Assembly (NCBI GenBank): GCA_016871355.1
Contig: VFZC01000020.1
Span: 1 to 39,949, forward strand
Length of the DNA stretch: 39,949 bases
Source of the DNA: Actinomycetota bacterium
GTDB taxonomy: Bacteria; Actinomycetota; Acidimicrobiia; Acidimicrobiales; Ilumatobacteraceae
Direction of reading: 5' to 3'
Below are positions 17,497-25,602 of this stretch, in pieces; position 1 is the stretch's first letter; every line of letters starts with the position of its first letter. Below the pieces are notes generated by a model. The model was not told where the DNA came from. It did not search any database and worked only from the letters and a program-made list of their open reading frames with translations. Position numbers and translations under genes: made by a program.

Positions 17497-18372
17497 ATGA
17501 AGACGTTCGATCCGACCGGTTGGGACCTGTCCACCGCGATGGCTTTGAAGAACGACGTCTCGGTGTCGGTGTGCATCCCGTGTCGCAACGAAGCCGAGAC
17601 GATCGGTGATCTCGTGCGCATGATCGACGACGCGCTCGTCGGAACACTCGTCGACGAACTGATCGTGCTCGACGATGGGTCGACCGATGGAACCGGCGAG
17701 GTGGCCAGCGAGGCCGGGGCCACCGTCGTGCCCGCCGACTACGTGCACATCTTCCACGGCACCGCGCAGGGCAAGGGCAATGCGCTCTGGGCGAGCCTGG
17801 TCGCTTCGAAGGGTGACATCGTCGTGTGGTGCGACGGTGACATCACGAGCTTCACCCCCGACTGGATCATCCGTCTCGTCATTCCTCTTCTGCTCGACGA
17901 CCAACTGGGGCTGGTGAAGGCCAGCTACGAGCGTCCGTCGCACCTGGGTGGGGGCGGTCGAACCACCGAACTGGTGGCCCGTCCGCTGCTCTCGCTCTTC
18001 TTCCCCGAAATCGCCGAGATGCAGCAACCTCTGGCGGGTGAGTACGCCGGCCGTCGCACGATGCTCGAGGCAGTTCCGTTCGCGACGGGTTGGGGAGTGG
18101 AGATCGGTTTGCTGATCGACATGTATCTCCAGTTCGGAATCGACAGTTTGGGTCAGGTCGATTTAGGGGTGCGACTGCACCGCCATCACAAACTCGAAAC
18201 GTTGGCCATCCAGGCCGCGGAAGTGGCGGCCACCTTGCTCGCGCGCGTTCCCGACGGTCCGTCGTTCACCGAAGCCGTGCCCACGTTGCGACGCAAGAGC
18301 GGCGACGACATCGAACTCAACGTGATGGTGCGTCCTCCGGTGAAGTCGCTTCTTCGCTTCGGCGCGCCCTGA
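17497..18372 (+). CDS. gpgS: Glucosyl-3-phosphoglycerate synthase
   Basis: A 291-residue GT81/GT-A glycosyltransferase. It joins glucose from a nucleotide sugar to 3-phosphoglycerate, the first step to glucosylglycerate and, in mycobacteria, methylglucose lipopolysaccharides. Nucleotide-sugar motifs include VCIPCRNEAETIG, LDDGSTDGT and the metal-binding DGD (residues 113-115 in WCDGDITSF). The acceptor-side blocks VKASYERP, GGGGRTTELVARPLLSLFFPE-type sequence, QPLAGEYAGRR and GWGVEIGLLID are diagnostic. GAGGAG lies 5 nt before the ATG. No phosphatase (gpgP) gene is adjacent. Confidence 0.93.
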   Translation: MKTFDPTGWDLSTAMALKNDVSVSVCIPCRNEAETIGDLVRMIDDALVGTLVDELIVLDDGSTDGTGEVASEAGATVVPADYVHIFHGTAQGKGNALWASLVASKGDIVVWCDGDITSFTPDWIIRLVIPLLLDDQLGLVKASYERPSHLGGGGRTTELVARPLLSLFFPEIAEMQQPLAGEYAGRRTMLEAVPFATGWGVEIGLLIDMYLQFGIDSLGQVDLGVRLHRHHKLETLAIQAAEVAATLLARVPDGPSFTEAVPTLRRKSGDDIELNVMVRPPVKSLLRFGAP

Positions 18373-18390
18373 ATCCGCGCGGGTGAGCGC

Positions 18391-18996
18391 TCAGGTACTG
18401 CGGAGATAGCGAAGGAACACGAATCCTTCGTCTTCACACACGTGGGCGAGATGCCACGGTTCGCGCATGGCCCAGGCGCCCTCGGCGGCGCGATCGCTGC
18501 GGCCGGCGAGGAAACGTGGCGCGATCGTGAGGCACACTTCGTCCACCAGATCAGCCGCGAGCATCTGGCCGTTGAGGGTGGGCCCCCCTTCGAGAACGCA
18601 CACCTCGCCTTCGAGAGTGGCCACGACATCGCGCACATCACCGGCCGCCACGCGTGTGTTCGGGGCCGCGAGCAACGCCTCCGAGTTGCGACCCAGGTCT
18701 CCGCTCGACGACATGACGACCAGACGTTGATGAGACGGAAGTGGCGAGTAGTTGTCGGATCGAACGGTTTCGGCCCCCACGAACACGGTGTCGGCCGATC
18801 GATGCAAGAACAAGAAGACGTCGCGATCGGCCGGACCGCCGAGCAACGCCGACGACCCTTCCAAGGCGATCGCGCCATCGGCCGTGGAGATCATCGACAT
18901 CACGATCCACGGTCGATCGGCGAACGCGCGCCGGTGTGATCCGTCGTACGCCTCGGGGATCGTCACCTCACGTGGCGACGGGAAGAGCATGCGCAT
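18391..18996 (-). CDS. RibD C-terminal domain reductase-like protein
   Basis: 201 residues from ATG 18996 (another ATG two codons on). It is a stand-alone RibD-C/DHFR-fold protein: MSMISTADGAIAL near the start, a GAETVRSDNY segment typical of the NADPH-binding pyrimidine reductase family, then VLEGGPTLNGQMLAADLVDEV. RibD-C reduces a riboflavin precursor, but stand-alone members have varied or unknown substrates. It starts 14 nt after the quinone oxidoreductase stop, so the two form an operon. The open frame upstream of 18996 is not protein-like. Confidence 0.82.
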   Translation of the reverse strand: MRMLFPSPREVTIPEAYDGSHRRAFADRPWIVMSMISTADGAIALEGSSALLGGPADRDVFLFLHRSADTVFVGAETVRSDNYSPLPSHQRLVVMSSSGDLGRNSEALLAAPNTRVAAGDVRDVVATLEGEVCVLEGGPTLNGQMLAADLVDEVCLTIAPRFLAGRSDRAAEGAWAMREPWHLAHVCEDEGFVFLRYLRST

Positions 18997-19010
18997 GGAA
19001 GCCCGAGGCC

Positions 19011-19985
19011 TTACGGAACCAGAGCGACCTTGCCGGCCACTTTGCGATCTTCCAGATCGTGAAGTGCGCGCGCGGCGTCGTCGAGCGCGTAGGTGAGGGG
19101 CTCGACCGGCCGGAGTCGTCCCTGCGCGATGAGGTCGAGGACCTGCGCGAGCATGCGGTCGTTGAGGCCCGGGTTCTTTCCGGCCCAACCACCCCAGTCG
19201 ACGCCGGTCACGCGACGATTACGCAGCAACACCTGATTGGCCGGGAGCTTGGGAATGCCGCCGACGAACCCGATCACGAGGTACTGGCCGTCGTCGGTGA
19301 GCGCGCGCAGCGATGTCTCGCCGAGTTCGCCACCCACGGGGTCGTAGATGTAGTCGACTCCGCCGCCGGAGATCTCCTTGGCCTTCTCCTTGATCTCGTC
19401 GGCACTCGATCGCGAGTCGATCACTGCTTCGGCCCCGCGTTCGGTGGCCAAGCGCCGCTTCTCATCGGTCGACGCGACGGCGATCACGCGCAGGCCGAGG
19501 GCGTGGCCCACGTCGACGGCGCCGAGCCCGACGCCGCTTCCGGCGCCGATCACCAAGAGCCACTTGCCGGCTTCCACGCGCGCGCGTTCGACGAGCGCGA
19601 ACCAGGCGGTGAGATAGCTCTGCATGAAGGTGGCGGCCTGACCGTCCGACAGATTGTCGGGCAGAACCAAAACACGCTTGGCGGCCACCACGGCTTCGCT
19701 CGCGAATCCCCCCAATCCGACGTTGGCGAACACACGCGTGCCGACGGCGATTCCCTCCACATCGGACGCCACTTCGGTGACACGGCCGACTACTTCCATT
19801 CCCGGCACGAACGGCGTGGGCGGCTTGATCTGGTACTTGCCCTGCACGAACAGTGCATCCACGAAGTTCACCCCGCACGCGTTCACAGCGATGCGAACAC
19901 ACGACGGGAAGAGATCAGGCGATGGGCGGTCTTCCACGATGAGATCGTCGAGGGGCCCGAACTGGCGGCAGACGATGGCGCGCAT
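19011..19985 (-). CDS. NADPH:quinone oxidoreductase family (MDR superfamily)
   Basis: A 324-residue medium-chain dehydrogenase/reductase of the zinc-free QOR type. The N-terminal GroES-like part contains NACGVNFVDALFVQGKYQ and FVPGMEVVGRV. The Rossmann part contains VIGAGSGVGLGAVDVGHALG for NADPH binding. Such enzymes reduce quinones or enoyl substrates. ATG 19985 is preceded at 6 nt by TACCGT on the minus strand, so it is probably leaderless. It heads an operon with the RibD-C protein. Confidence 0.9.
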   Translation of the reverse strand: MRAIVCRQFGPLDDLIVEDRPSPDLFPSCVRIAVNACGVNFVDALFVQGKYQIKPPTPFVPGMEVVGRVTEVASDVEGIAVGTRVFANVGLGGFASEAVVAAKRVLVLPDNLSDGQAATFMQSYLTAWFALVERARVEAGKWLLVIGAGSGVGLGAVDVGHALGLRVIAVASTDEKRRLATERGAEAVIDSRSSADEIKEKAKEISGGGVDYIYDPVGGELGETSLRALTDDGQYLVIGFVGGIPKLPANQVLLRNRRVTGVDWGGWAGKNPGLNDRMLAQVLDLIAQGRLRPVEPLTYALDDAARALHDLEDRKVAGKVALVP

Positions 19986-19991
19986 GCGGCA

Positions 19992-19997
19992 ACGGTA
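19992..19997 (-). promoter_or_regulatory. Candidate leaderless -10 (TACCGT) for the quinone oxidoreductase
   Basis: On the minus strand TACCGT ends 6 nt before the ATG at 19985. Confidence 0.4.
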
Positions 19998-20015
19998 GGT
20001 GATTGGGCGTCAGGA

Positions 20016-20031
20016 CCGGCATTTTTGCCGG
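20016..20031. terminator. Hairpin after upp
   Basis: CCGGCA and TGCCGG form a perfect 6-bp stem around a TTTT loop in the 74-bp gap after upp. It probably ends the PhyH-add-upp transcript before the next minus-strand gene. No T tract follows on the minus strand. Confidence 0.45.
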
Positions 20032-20059
20032 GGTTTGGCACCCATGGGGTAAGGGGTGT

Positions 20060-20695
20060 TCAGTGGGGGGCGCCGAATTGGCGATCGCCGGCGTCACCCA
20101 AGCCCGGCACGATGAACGCGTTCTCGTTCAGTCGCTCGTCGACCGACGCCGTGTAGATCACCAGGTTCGAACCCTGCTTGCGCAGGAACTCGATTCCTTC
20201 CGGCGCCGCCAACACGCACACCACGATGATCGGGCCCGTCGCATGACGCTCCAGCAGCAACTCCACCGCGTGCGCGAGCGAACCGCCGGTGGCCAGCATC
20301 GGATCGAGCACGATGCACGTGCGTCCAGCCAACGATTCGGGCAGCTTGTTCACGTACGGCTTGGGCTGGAACGTGTGCTCGTCACGACTGATACCCACGA
20401 ATCCGACGTCGGCGTTCGGCATGAGTTCTTGGGCCGCGTGTACGAATCCGAGTCCGGCTCGCAACACCGGAACCACGACCGGCTGCGACGCCAGCGCGCG
20501 TCCATCGGTTTCCACGAGTGGCGTCTGCACGCGCACGGCCTTGGTGGCCAGATCGCGCGTGGCCTCGGCGAGCAGCAGGATTCCGACCCGCTCGAGTTCC
20601 TGGCGGAACAGCGCGTTCGGGGTGCTGGCATCGCGGATACGCGTCAGCGAATCGGCGATGAGCGGGTGGTCGACGACATGGACTTCAACGGGCAT
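20060..20695 (-). CDS. upp: Uracil phosphoribosyltransferase
   Basis: 211 residues from ATG 20695. Makes UMP from uracil and PRPP. The PRPP-binding motif VLDPMLATGGS is at 129-139, with VPVLRAGLGF and the C-terminal uracil-binding VPGLGDAGDRQFG. It lies 17 nt after add on the same strand, so pyrimidine and purine salvage are coupled. The frame is open upstream, but the canonical length begins at this ATG. Confidence 0.96.
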   Translation of the reverse strand: MPVEVHVVDHPLIADSLTRIRDASTPNALFRQELERVGILLLAEATRDLATKAVRVQTPLVETDGRALASQPVVVPVLRAGLGFVHAAQELMPNADVGFVGISRDEHTFQPKPYVNKLPESLAGRTCIVLDPMLATGGSLAHAVELLLERHATGPIIVVCVLAAPEGIEFLRKQGSNLVIYTASVDERLNENAFIVPGLGDAGDRQFGAPH

Positions 20696-20712
20696 CTGCC
20701 CATTGTTCCAGA

Positions 20713-21804
20713 TCAGCGGGTGGCGGCTCCCAATGTCTGCTCGGCTCGTGCCAGGGCGTACCGGGGCTTGATGAGGCCGCTGATGATTCGGAGCCGCTCG
20801 GGGAAGGGGGCGAAGGCGCTCTTCATGGCGTTGACCGTGAGCCACTCGAAATCGTCGACACCCCAGCCGAAGGCGTCGGACAACTGCGCGAACTCCTTCG
20901 ACATGCTCGTGTTGCTCATGAGTCGGTTGTCGGTGTTGACCGTGACACGGAAGCGCAAGCGGCGGAGCATCCCGATGGGGTGTTCGGCGATCGAACCGCA
21001 CACGCCGGTGTTCACGTTGCTGGTAGGGCAGAGTTCGAGCGGAATTCGACGGTCGCGCACGAAGGCCGCGAGCCGGCCGAGTTGTTCGTTGCCGGGTTCA
21101 CCCGTGATGTCGTCGACGATGCGCACGCCGTGGCCGAGCCGTTCGGCCCCGCACAACTGCACCGCTTCCCAGATGCTCGGTAGACCGAACGCCTCGCCCG
21201 CGTGGATGGTGGTGTGGAAGTTCTCGCGCTGCACATGGTTGAACGCTTCGAGGTGACGCGTGGGCGGGTAACCGGCCTCAGCACCGGCGATGTCGAAACC
21301 GACCACGCCTTCGTCACGCCAACGCACGGCCAATTCGGCGATTTCGAGACTGCGGGCCGCCGTGCGCATGGCCGAGCAGATGGCGTAGATGGTGAGATCG
21401 GTTCCGGCCGAGCCGCGTCGGAAACCGTCGAGGATGGCCTTCATCACTTCGTCGAGGGTCAGACCCTTCTCGGTGCACAACTCGGGGGCCATACGTACTT
21501 CGGCGTACACCACGCCGTCGTCGGCCAAGTCTCGCGCGCATTCGAACGAGACGCGCTCGATCGCATCGCGGTCCTGCATCACTCCGACGGTGTGGGCGAA
21601 CGTCTCCAGGTAGAGAACCAGATCGTTGCGCTTGGCCCCGCGATGGAACCACTTCGACAGATCATCGACATCGGTGGTGGGCAGACCCTTGTAGCCGTAC
21701 TCGGCGGCCAGTTCGACCACGGTCTGGGGACGCACGCCGCCATCGAGATGGTCGTGCAGGAGAACCTTGGGGTACTGGACGTAATCGGCGACGTTGCTGC
21801 TCAT
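20713..21804 (-). CDS. add: Adenosine deaminase
   Basis: 363 residues from ATG 21804. Converts adenosine or deoxyadenosine to inosine. Zinc ligands and catalytic residues are seen in LLHDHLDGG (His17, His19), TTIHAGE, ERLGHGVRI and VTVNTDNRLMSNTSMS, with ELCPTSNVNT between the last two. The start overlaps the stop of the PhyH-like gene by 4 nt, so the two are translationally coupled. The nucleoside transporter at 23.2-28.4 kb is a natural source of substrate. Confidence 0.95.
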   Translation of the reverse strand: MSSNVADYVQYPKVLLHDHLDGGVRPQTVVELAAEYGYKGLPTTDVDDLSKWFHRGAKRNDLVLYLETFAHTVGVMQDRDAIERVSFECARDLADDGVVYAEVRMAPELCTEKGLTLDEVMKAILDGFRRGSAGTDLTIYAICSAMRTAARSLEIAELAVRWRDEGVVGFDIAGAEAGYPPTRHLEAFNHVQRENFHTTIHAGEAFGLPSIWEAVQLCGAERLGHGVRIVDDITGEPGNEQLGRLAAFVRDRRIPLELCPTSNVNTGVCGSIAEHPIGMLRRLRFRVTVNTDNRLMSNTSMSKEFAQLSDAFGWGVDDFEWLTVNAMKSAFAPFPERLRIISGLIKPRYALARAEQTLGAATR

Positions 21805-22691
21805 GCGGGGGCTTTCGTTCGAGCGCGGCCATCGAGGCGACGCAGCGGGAGATCGGGGGTTCGTTGCAACCAGTTCCAGGCCGGATATGCGGCCGATTCG
21901 GCGATGCAGTGCAGTGAGTACGCGTGGCGGCTCTTTCCGCTGCGGTTGACATCGCTCCAGTGCGGCAGGAGACCGTGCAGGATCACGAGGGTGCCCGCGC
22001 TCACCTCGAGGGGAACGAGCCCCCCACTCGGAGCGGGGAGGGGCTGCGGGTCGTGTTCGATGAACTCGGCGCCGTCGTCGTTGCGTACTCCGAGTCGGCG
22101 GTACGTCTTGCGCAAGGTGGTGCGATGCCCGCCGGGTTGCGCCCACAGACATCCGTTCTCGAGCGTCGCGTCTTCGAGCGCGAACCAGAAGCCGGTGACC
22201 GTGATGGGGTCGGTGTACAGGAACGTGGCGTCCTGATGGCAGCCGACTTCACCTCCGATGAAGGGCTGCTTGCAGATGTACATGCTCTGCAGCGCGAGGG
22301 CATCGGGCATACCGATGTCGGCGGCCACGTCGGCGAGAGCGGGCGAGTACGAAAACTCTTCGAACACGGCGTCGAGATCGTGGAGGGCATGGCCGATCTT
22401 GTTGACGCTCAATTCCTTCGGCTGCCCCAGCCGACCGTCGGGGCCGAAAGCCTCTTCTTCGAAGAAGCAGTGGATACCGATTGCTGACGCCATGAACTGC
22501 TCGTCGGCATGACGCTCTTGTTCGTTGGTGGTGAACACGCTGCGATTGGCGTCGGGGTCGAACGAACCAAGAATGTGTTCGGCTCGCGCCTTCACCCGTG
22601 CGCACACGTCACGGCTCACGAAATCGGGGACGACCAGGAAGCCGTCGCGCTCGTATCGCTCGATCTGATCGTCGGAGAGCACGCGTCCCAT
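21801..22691 (-). CDS. Phytanoyl-CoA dioxygenase (PhyH) family protein
   Basis: A 296-residue Fe(II)/2-oxoglutarate-dependent oxygenase. The iron triad is His152-x-Asp154 (GCHQDATFLY) and distal His244 (GLLPHWSDVN), followed by Arg255 (SRHAYSLHC), the expected 2-oxoglutarate contact. Closest in layout to eukaryotic PHYHD1-like bacterial proteins; substrate unknown. It leads the operon with add and upp (4-nt overlap), hinting at a nucleoside- or nucleobase-related substrate, though this is inference. TACGCT lies 6 nt before the ATG. Confidence 0.87.
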   Translation of the reverse strand: MGRVLSDDQIERYERDGFLVVPDFVSRDVCARVKARAEHILGSFDPDANRSVFTTNEQERHADEQFMASAIGIHCFFEEEAFGPDGRLGQPKELSVNKIGHALHDLDAVFEEFSYSPALADVAADIGMPDALALQSMYICKQPFIGGEVGCHQDATFLYTDPITVTGFWFALEDATLENGCLWAQPGGHRTTLRKTYRRLGVRNDDGAEFIEHDPQPLPAPSGGLVPLEVSAGTLVILHGLLPHWSDVNRSGKSRHAYSLHCIAESAAYPAWNWLQRTPDLPLRRLDGRARTKAPA

Positions 22692-22697
22692 GTCTGA

Positions 22698-22739
22698 AGC
22701 GTAACGCTCGGTCGCAGATTCGGGATTTCGCCGTACCCT
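22698..22739. promoter_or_regulatory. Divergent leaderless promoters of PhyH-add-upp and queF
   Basis: The 55-bp gap holds TACGCT on the minus strand (22698-22703), 6 nt from the PhyH ATG, and TACCCT on the plus strand (22734-22739), 7 nt from the queF ATG. I see no ribosome-binding site for either gene. Confidence 0.5.
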
Positions 22740-22746
22740 GGGGGTC

Positions 22747-23166
22747 ATGAATGCCACACCGGCACGACTCGATCCGCACGACGCCGCCTCTCTCGACCGC
22801 CTGACGGTTCTGGGTCGCGAGGTCCGCGAGGCCATTCCGCACGTGGAGGTCTTCCCGGCGCCCGCCGATGTGGAGATCGTGCGGTTCACCACCGACGAAG
22901 TCGCGTCGATGTGCCCGGTCACCAATCAGCCCGACCTGTCACGCGTCGTGATCGAGTACCGCCCGAGTGAGTGGTGCGTCGAATCGAAGAGCCTCAAGTT
23001 GTATCTCTGGGGCTTTCGTGATCGAGCGGTGTTCGCCGAGGTGCTCACAGCCGAGATCGCCCGCGAAATCATGGACACGGCGCGACCGTTGTCGGTCACC
23101 GTGACGCTCACGCAGAAGCCGCGCGGCGGTATCGAAGTCGAAGCCGTCGCCCGACTGGGCGCCTAG
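22747..23166 (+). CDS. queF: NADPH-dependent 7-cyano-7-deazaguanine reductase
   Basis: 139 residues, the short (type I) QueF form. Reduces preQ0 to preQ1 on the way to queuosine in tRNA. The nucleophile Cys56 (SMCPVTNQPDL), Asp63 and the NADPH/substrate motif ESKSLKLYLWGFRDR with Glu79 are present. No queC, queD, queE or tgt is in the window, so preQ0 is made elsewhere or taken up. The last codons and stop lie within a 24-bp tandem duplication. Confidence 0.94.
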   Translation: MNATPARLDPHDAASLDRLTVLGREVREAIPHVEVFPAPADVEIVRFTTDEVASMCPVTNQPDLSRVVIEYRPSEWCVESKSLKLYLWGFRDRAVFAEVLTAEIAREIMDTARPLSVTVTLTQKPRGGIEVEAVARLGA

Positions 23167-23210
23167 ATCACGGCCCACTTGGGCGCCTAGATCACGGCCC
23201 GACTGGGCGC
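23149..23210. repeat. 24-bp tandem repeat over the queF stop, with hairpins
   Basis: Units at 23149-23172 and 23173-23196 and a partial third copy from 23197 follow one another. Each begins with a GCCC-4-nt-GGGC hairpin and carries in-frame GCC TAG. The duplication repeats the end of the gene after its stop. The hairpins may help end transcription between convergent queF and the transporter genes. Confidence 0.8.
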
Positions 23211-23230
23211 ACGCTGTTATCAGCTGAATG

Positions 23231-24523
23231 TCAGTGAGATTCGCCGGGGCGATAGGGAAGACCGGCGTGGGCGGGCGGTCGCAACTGCTGTCGCGCTCCG
23301 GCCAACACGATCACCGTCACGATGTACGGCGTCGCGGCCACGAACTCCGACGGCACCTTGTCGACCACGTTGTACGCGATCACCAGACACACCGCGGCCG
23401 CCAGACAACTCGTCACGATCACCGAGCGACGCCGCAACACCATCACCGCCGCGACGATCACCAACGCCACCGCGGCCACCAACAGCAACGCCGGAACGTT
23501 GCGTTCGTCGCGGAACTTGAGCGCGGTCGGGAACCCGAACAGCAATGACCCGCGGAACACGCCCCACGGCTGCCAGTTTCCGAAGATCGTGGTGGCCAGG
23601 CCGATGAATCCCTGACCGCCCGTCTGTCCCTGGCGATACGTGCTGGTGAACACGCACGACAAGTACGCGCCGCCGAAAGCCGCCAACGCACCGCTGATCG
23701 CCATCGCCTGATACCGCAGACGATTGATCGCCACGCCCAGCGACTCGCCGGCCTGCGGCGACTCACCGCTCGAGCGCAGACGCAAACCCCACCGGGTGCG
23801 CCACAACACGTACACCGACAGCGGAATGATGGCGATCGCCAGGATCGTGGGCAGGTACACGTCGCTCACGAGTCCGCGAATGAAACCGGCCATGTCGGGG
23901 ATCAACGGGATGTCGTGCTTGTCCTCGATCCACTTCAAGATGTCGGGACTCTTCCAATTGCCGATTCGTCCGCCGGCCAGGAACGGCATATCGAACTCGC
24001 CGTACCCACCCTTGCCCGGAGGCGACTGACTTTCGCCGCCACCCTTTTGTCCCTTGAAGAAGATGATCGAGAGGTACTCGGTTGAGCCAGCAGCCAACGT
24101 GTTGATGGCGATACCCGACACCACGTGGTCGACATTGAAGCGAACTGTCGCCAACGCGTGCAGTAGGCCCACGAGCATGCCGCCCACCAGAGCCAGGGTG
24201 ATGCCGCCCCACGAGCCCCACTTCCAGGCGCCGTACCCACCGCACCACGAGCCGATGATCATCATGCCCTCGATACCGATGTTCACGATGCCGGCCCGTT
24301 CGGCCCACAGACCAGCCAGACCAGCCAACAGAATCGGCGTAGCCACTCGTAAGGTCGACGAGATGGTGCCCGAACTCGTGATGTCGTCGGCGTCGGCGAT
24401 GATACGCACGATCGAGAAGATCAAGAGTCCGCCGAGCCACAAGATGGAGGCACGCCGCAAGGGTGACAGGTTCTTCCACGCCAGCGAGCGCGGAGCGGAC
24501 GTGGGCTGCAGGGTGGCGGTCAC
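23231..24523 (-). CDS. ABC transporter permease, BMP/nucleoside type (second permease)
   Basis: A 430-residue polytopic permease of the branched-chain/ribose-like class. The signature block ERAGIVNIGIEGMMIIGSW is typical of the NupQ/YufQ-type subunit of nucleoside importers. A long soluble insertion (about residues 165-210, Gly/Lys rich) interrupts the helices. It is the last gene of a four-gene transporter operon and overlaps the upstream permease by 4 nt. Confidence 0.92.
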   Translation of the reverse strand: MTATLQPTSAPRSLAWKNLSPLRRASILWLGGLLIFSIVRIIADADDITSSGTISSTLRVATPILLAGLAGLWAERAGIVNIGIEGMMIIGSWCGGYGAWKWGSWGGITLALVGGMLVGLLHALATVRFNVDHVVSGIAINTLAAGSTEYLSIIFFKGQKGGGESQSPPGKGGYGEFDMPFLAGGRIGNWKSPDILKWIEDKHDIPLIPDMAGFIRGLVSDVYLPTILAIAIIPLSVYVLWRTRWGLRLRSSGESPQAGESLGVAINRLRYQAMAISGALAAFGGAYLSCVFTSTYRQGQTGGQGFIGLATTIFGNWQPWGVFRGSLLFGFPTALKFRDERNVPALLLVAAVALVIVAAVMVLRRRSVIVTSCLAAAVCLVIAYNVVDKVPSEFVAATPYIVTVIVLAGARQQLRPPAHAGLPYRPGESH

Positions 24524-25602
24524 GACTTGACCTCCGCCTCGATCTCGGCGGTGGCCTTGCGTTGAATTCGTCGGTTGTCCCAGCGCTTGACGGCCTCGTT
24601 GATGATCACGACCGCGAGCACGATGATGCCCGACATGATCGTGGTGATCTCCTTCGGGATGTCCTCGAGCTGCAACTTGCCCGACGCCTCACCGAGGAAG
24701 CCGAAGAGCAGAGCCGAGAAGAAGATGCCGAGCGGGTGATTTCGTCCGAGTAGCGCCACCGCGATGCCGTTGAAACCCTGTTGTTCGGCCAGGTTGTTCT
24801 GATACGCGTGCACGTCGCCGAGAAGCGCACGCATGCCCACCAACCCGGCGATGGCGCCCGACAGCAACATTGAGATGAGGATCATCTTCTTCGGGTTCAC
24901 GCCGGTGGCTCGCGCGGCACCCGAGTTGCCACCCGATGCGCGCAGGCGGAAGCCGAACTTGGTCTTCCAGACGACGACCCAGAACAGAATCAGTAACAGG
25001 ATCGCGACGATGAACATGCCGTTGAGACGGCGATCGACGAGGTCGGGGAACCAGGCCGACGTGGGCAACTCCTTCGTCTTCACGAGAAGACTCTCGGTCG
25101 GGCTCTCCACTCGGAAGAAGTCGTCGAACGCCCAGGCCACGAGCGACAGCGCGATGAAGTTGAGCATGATCGTGGAGATCACTTCGTTGACGTTGCGCTT
25201 CACCTTGAGCCAACCGGCGATGCCAGCCCACAACGCTCCGGCGGTCATGGCCACCACGAGGCAGAACGCGACGTGCAGAACCGGCGGCAAGTCGACGGCG
25301 GCGCCGACCACCGCGGTGGTGAGAAGAGCCACCCGCATCTGACCCTCGACGCCGATGTTGAACAGATTCATCTTGAATCCGATCGCCACGGCAGCGGCCG
25401 AGATCATGAGGGGAGTCGCACGATTGGCCATGCCTTGCAGCACGCGAGATTCGCCGGCCGCACCGAACAAGGTGCTGTACGCCTTGACCGGGTCCTTGCC
25501 GGTGATCAACAAGATGATCGCCGAGATGGCGAGGGCAACGAACACGGCCAGTACCGAACTGGCTGCCGTCACCATCGCGCGTTGGAGACGCGGGTTCTTC
25601 AT
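24520..25602 (-). CDS. ABC transporter permease, BMP/nucleoside type (first permease)
   Basis: A 360-residue permease of the NupP/YufP type. It has MKNPRLQRAMVTAAS-like cytoplasmic N-terminus, then the helices and the conserved FNIGVEGQMRVALL coupling block. A second family block, GGNSGAARATGVNPKKMI, follows. It pairs with the next permease to form the membrane channel. Start and stop both overlap neighbours by 4 nt (ATGA-type), indicating strict co-translation with the ATPase and second permease. Confidence 0.92.
   Translation of the reverse strand: MKNPRLQRAMVTAASSVLAVFVALAISAIILLITGKDPVKAYSTLFGAAGESRVLQGMANRATPLMISAAAVAIGFKMNLFNIGVEGQMRVALLTTAVVGAAVDLPPVLHVAFCLVVAMTAGALWAGIAGWLKVKRNVNEVISTIMLNFIALSLVAWAFDDFFRVESPTESLLVKTKELPTSAWFPDLVDRRLNGMFIVAILLLILFWVVVWKTKFGFRLRASGGNSGAARATGVNPKKMILISMLLSGAIAGLVGMRALLGDVHAYQNNLAEQQGFNGIAVALLGRNHPLGIFFSALLFGFLGEASGKLQLEDIPKEITTIMSGIIVLAVVIINEAVKRWDNRRIQRKATAEIEAEVKS

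Noticed and set aside
18383-18392. TGAGCGCTCA palindrome after gpgS
   Set aside because: Short, and partly made by the neighbouring stop codon; too weak to call a terminator.
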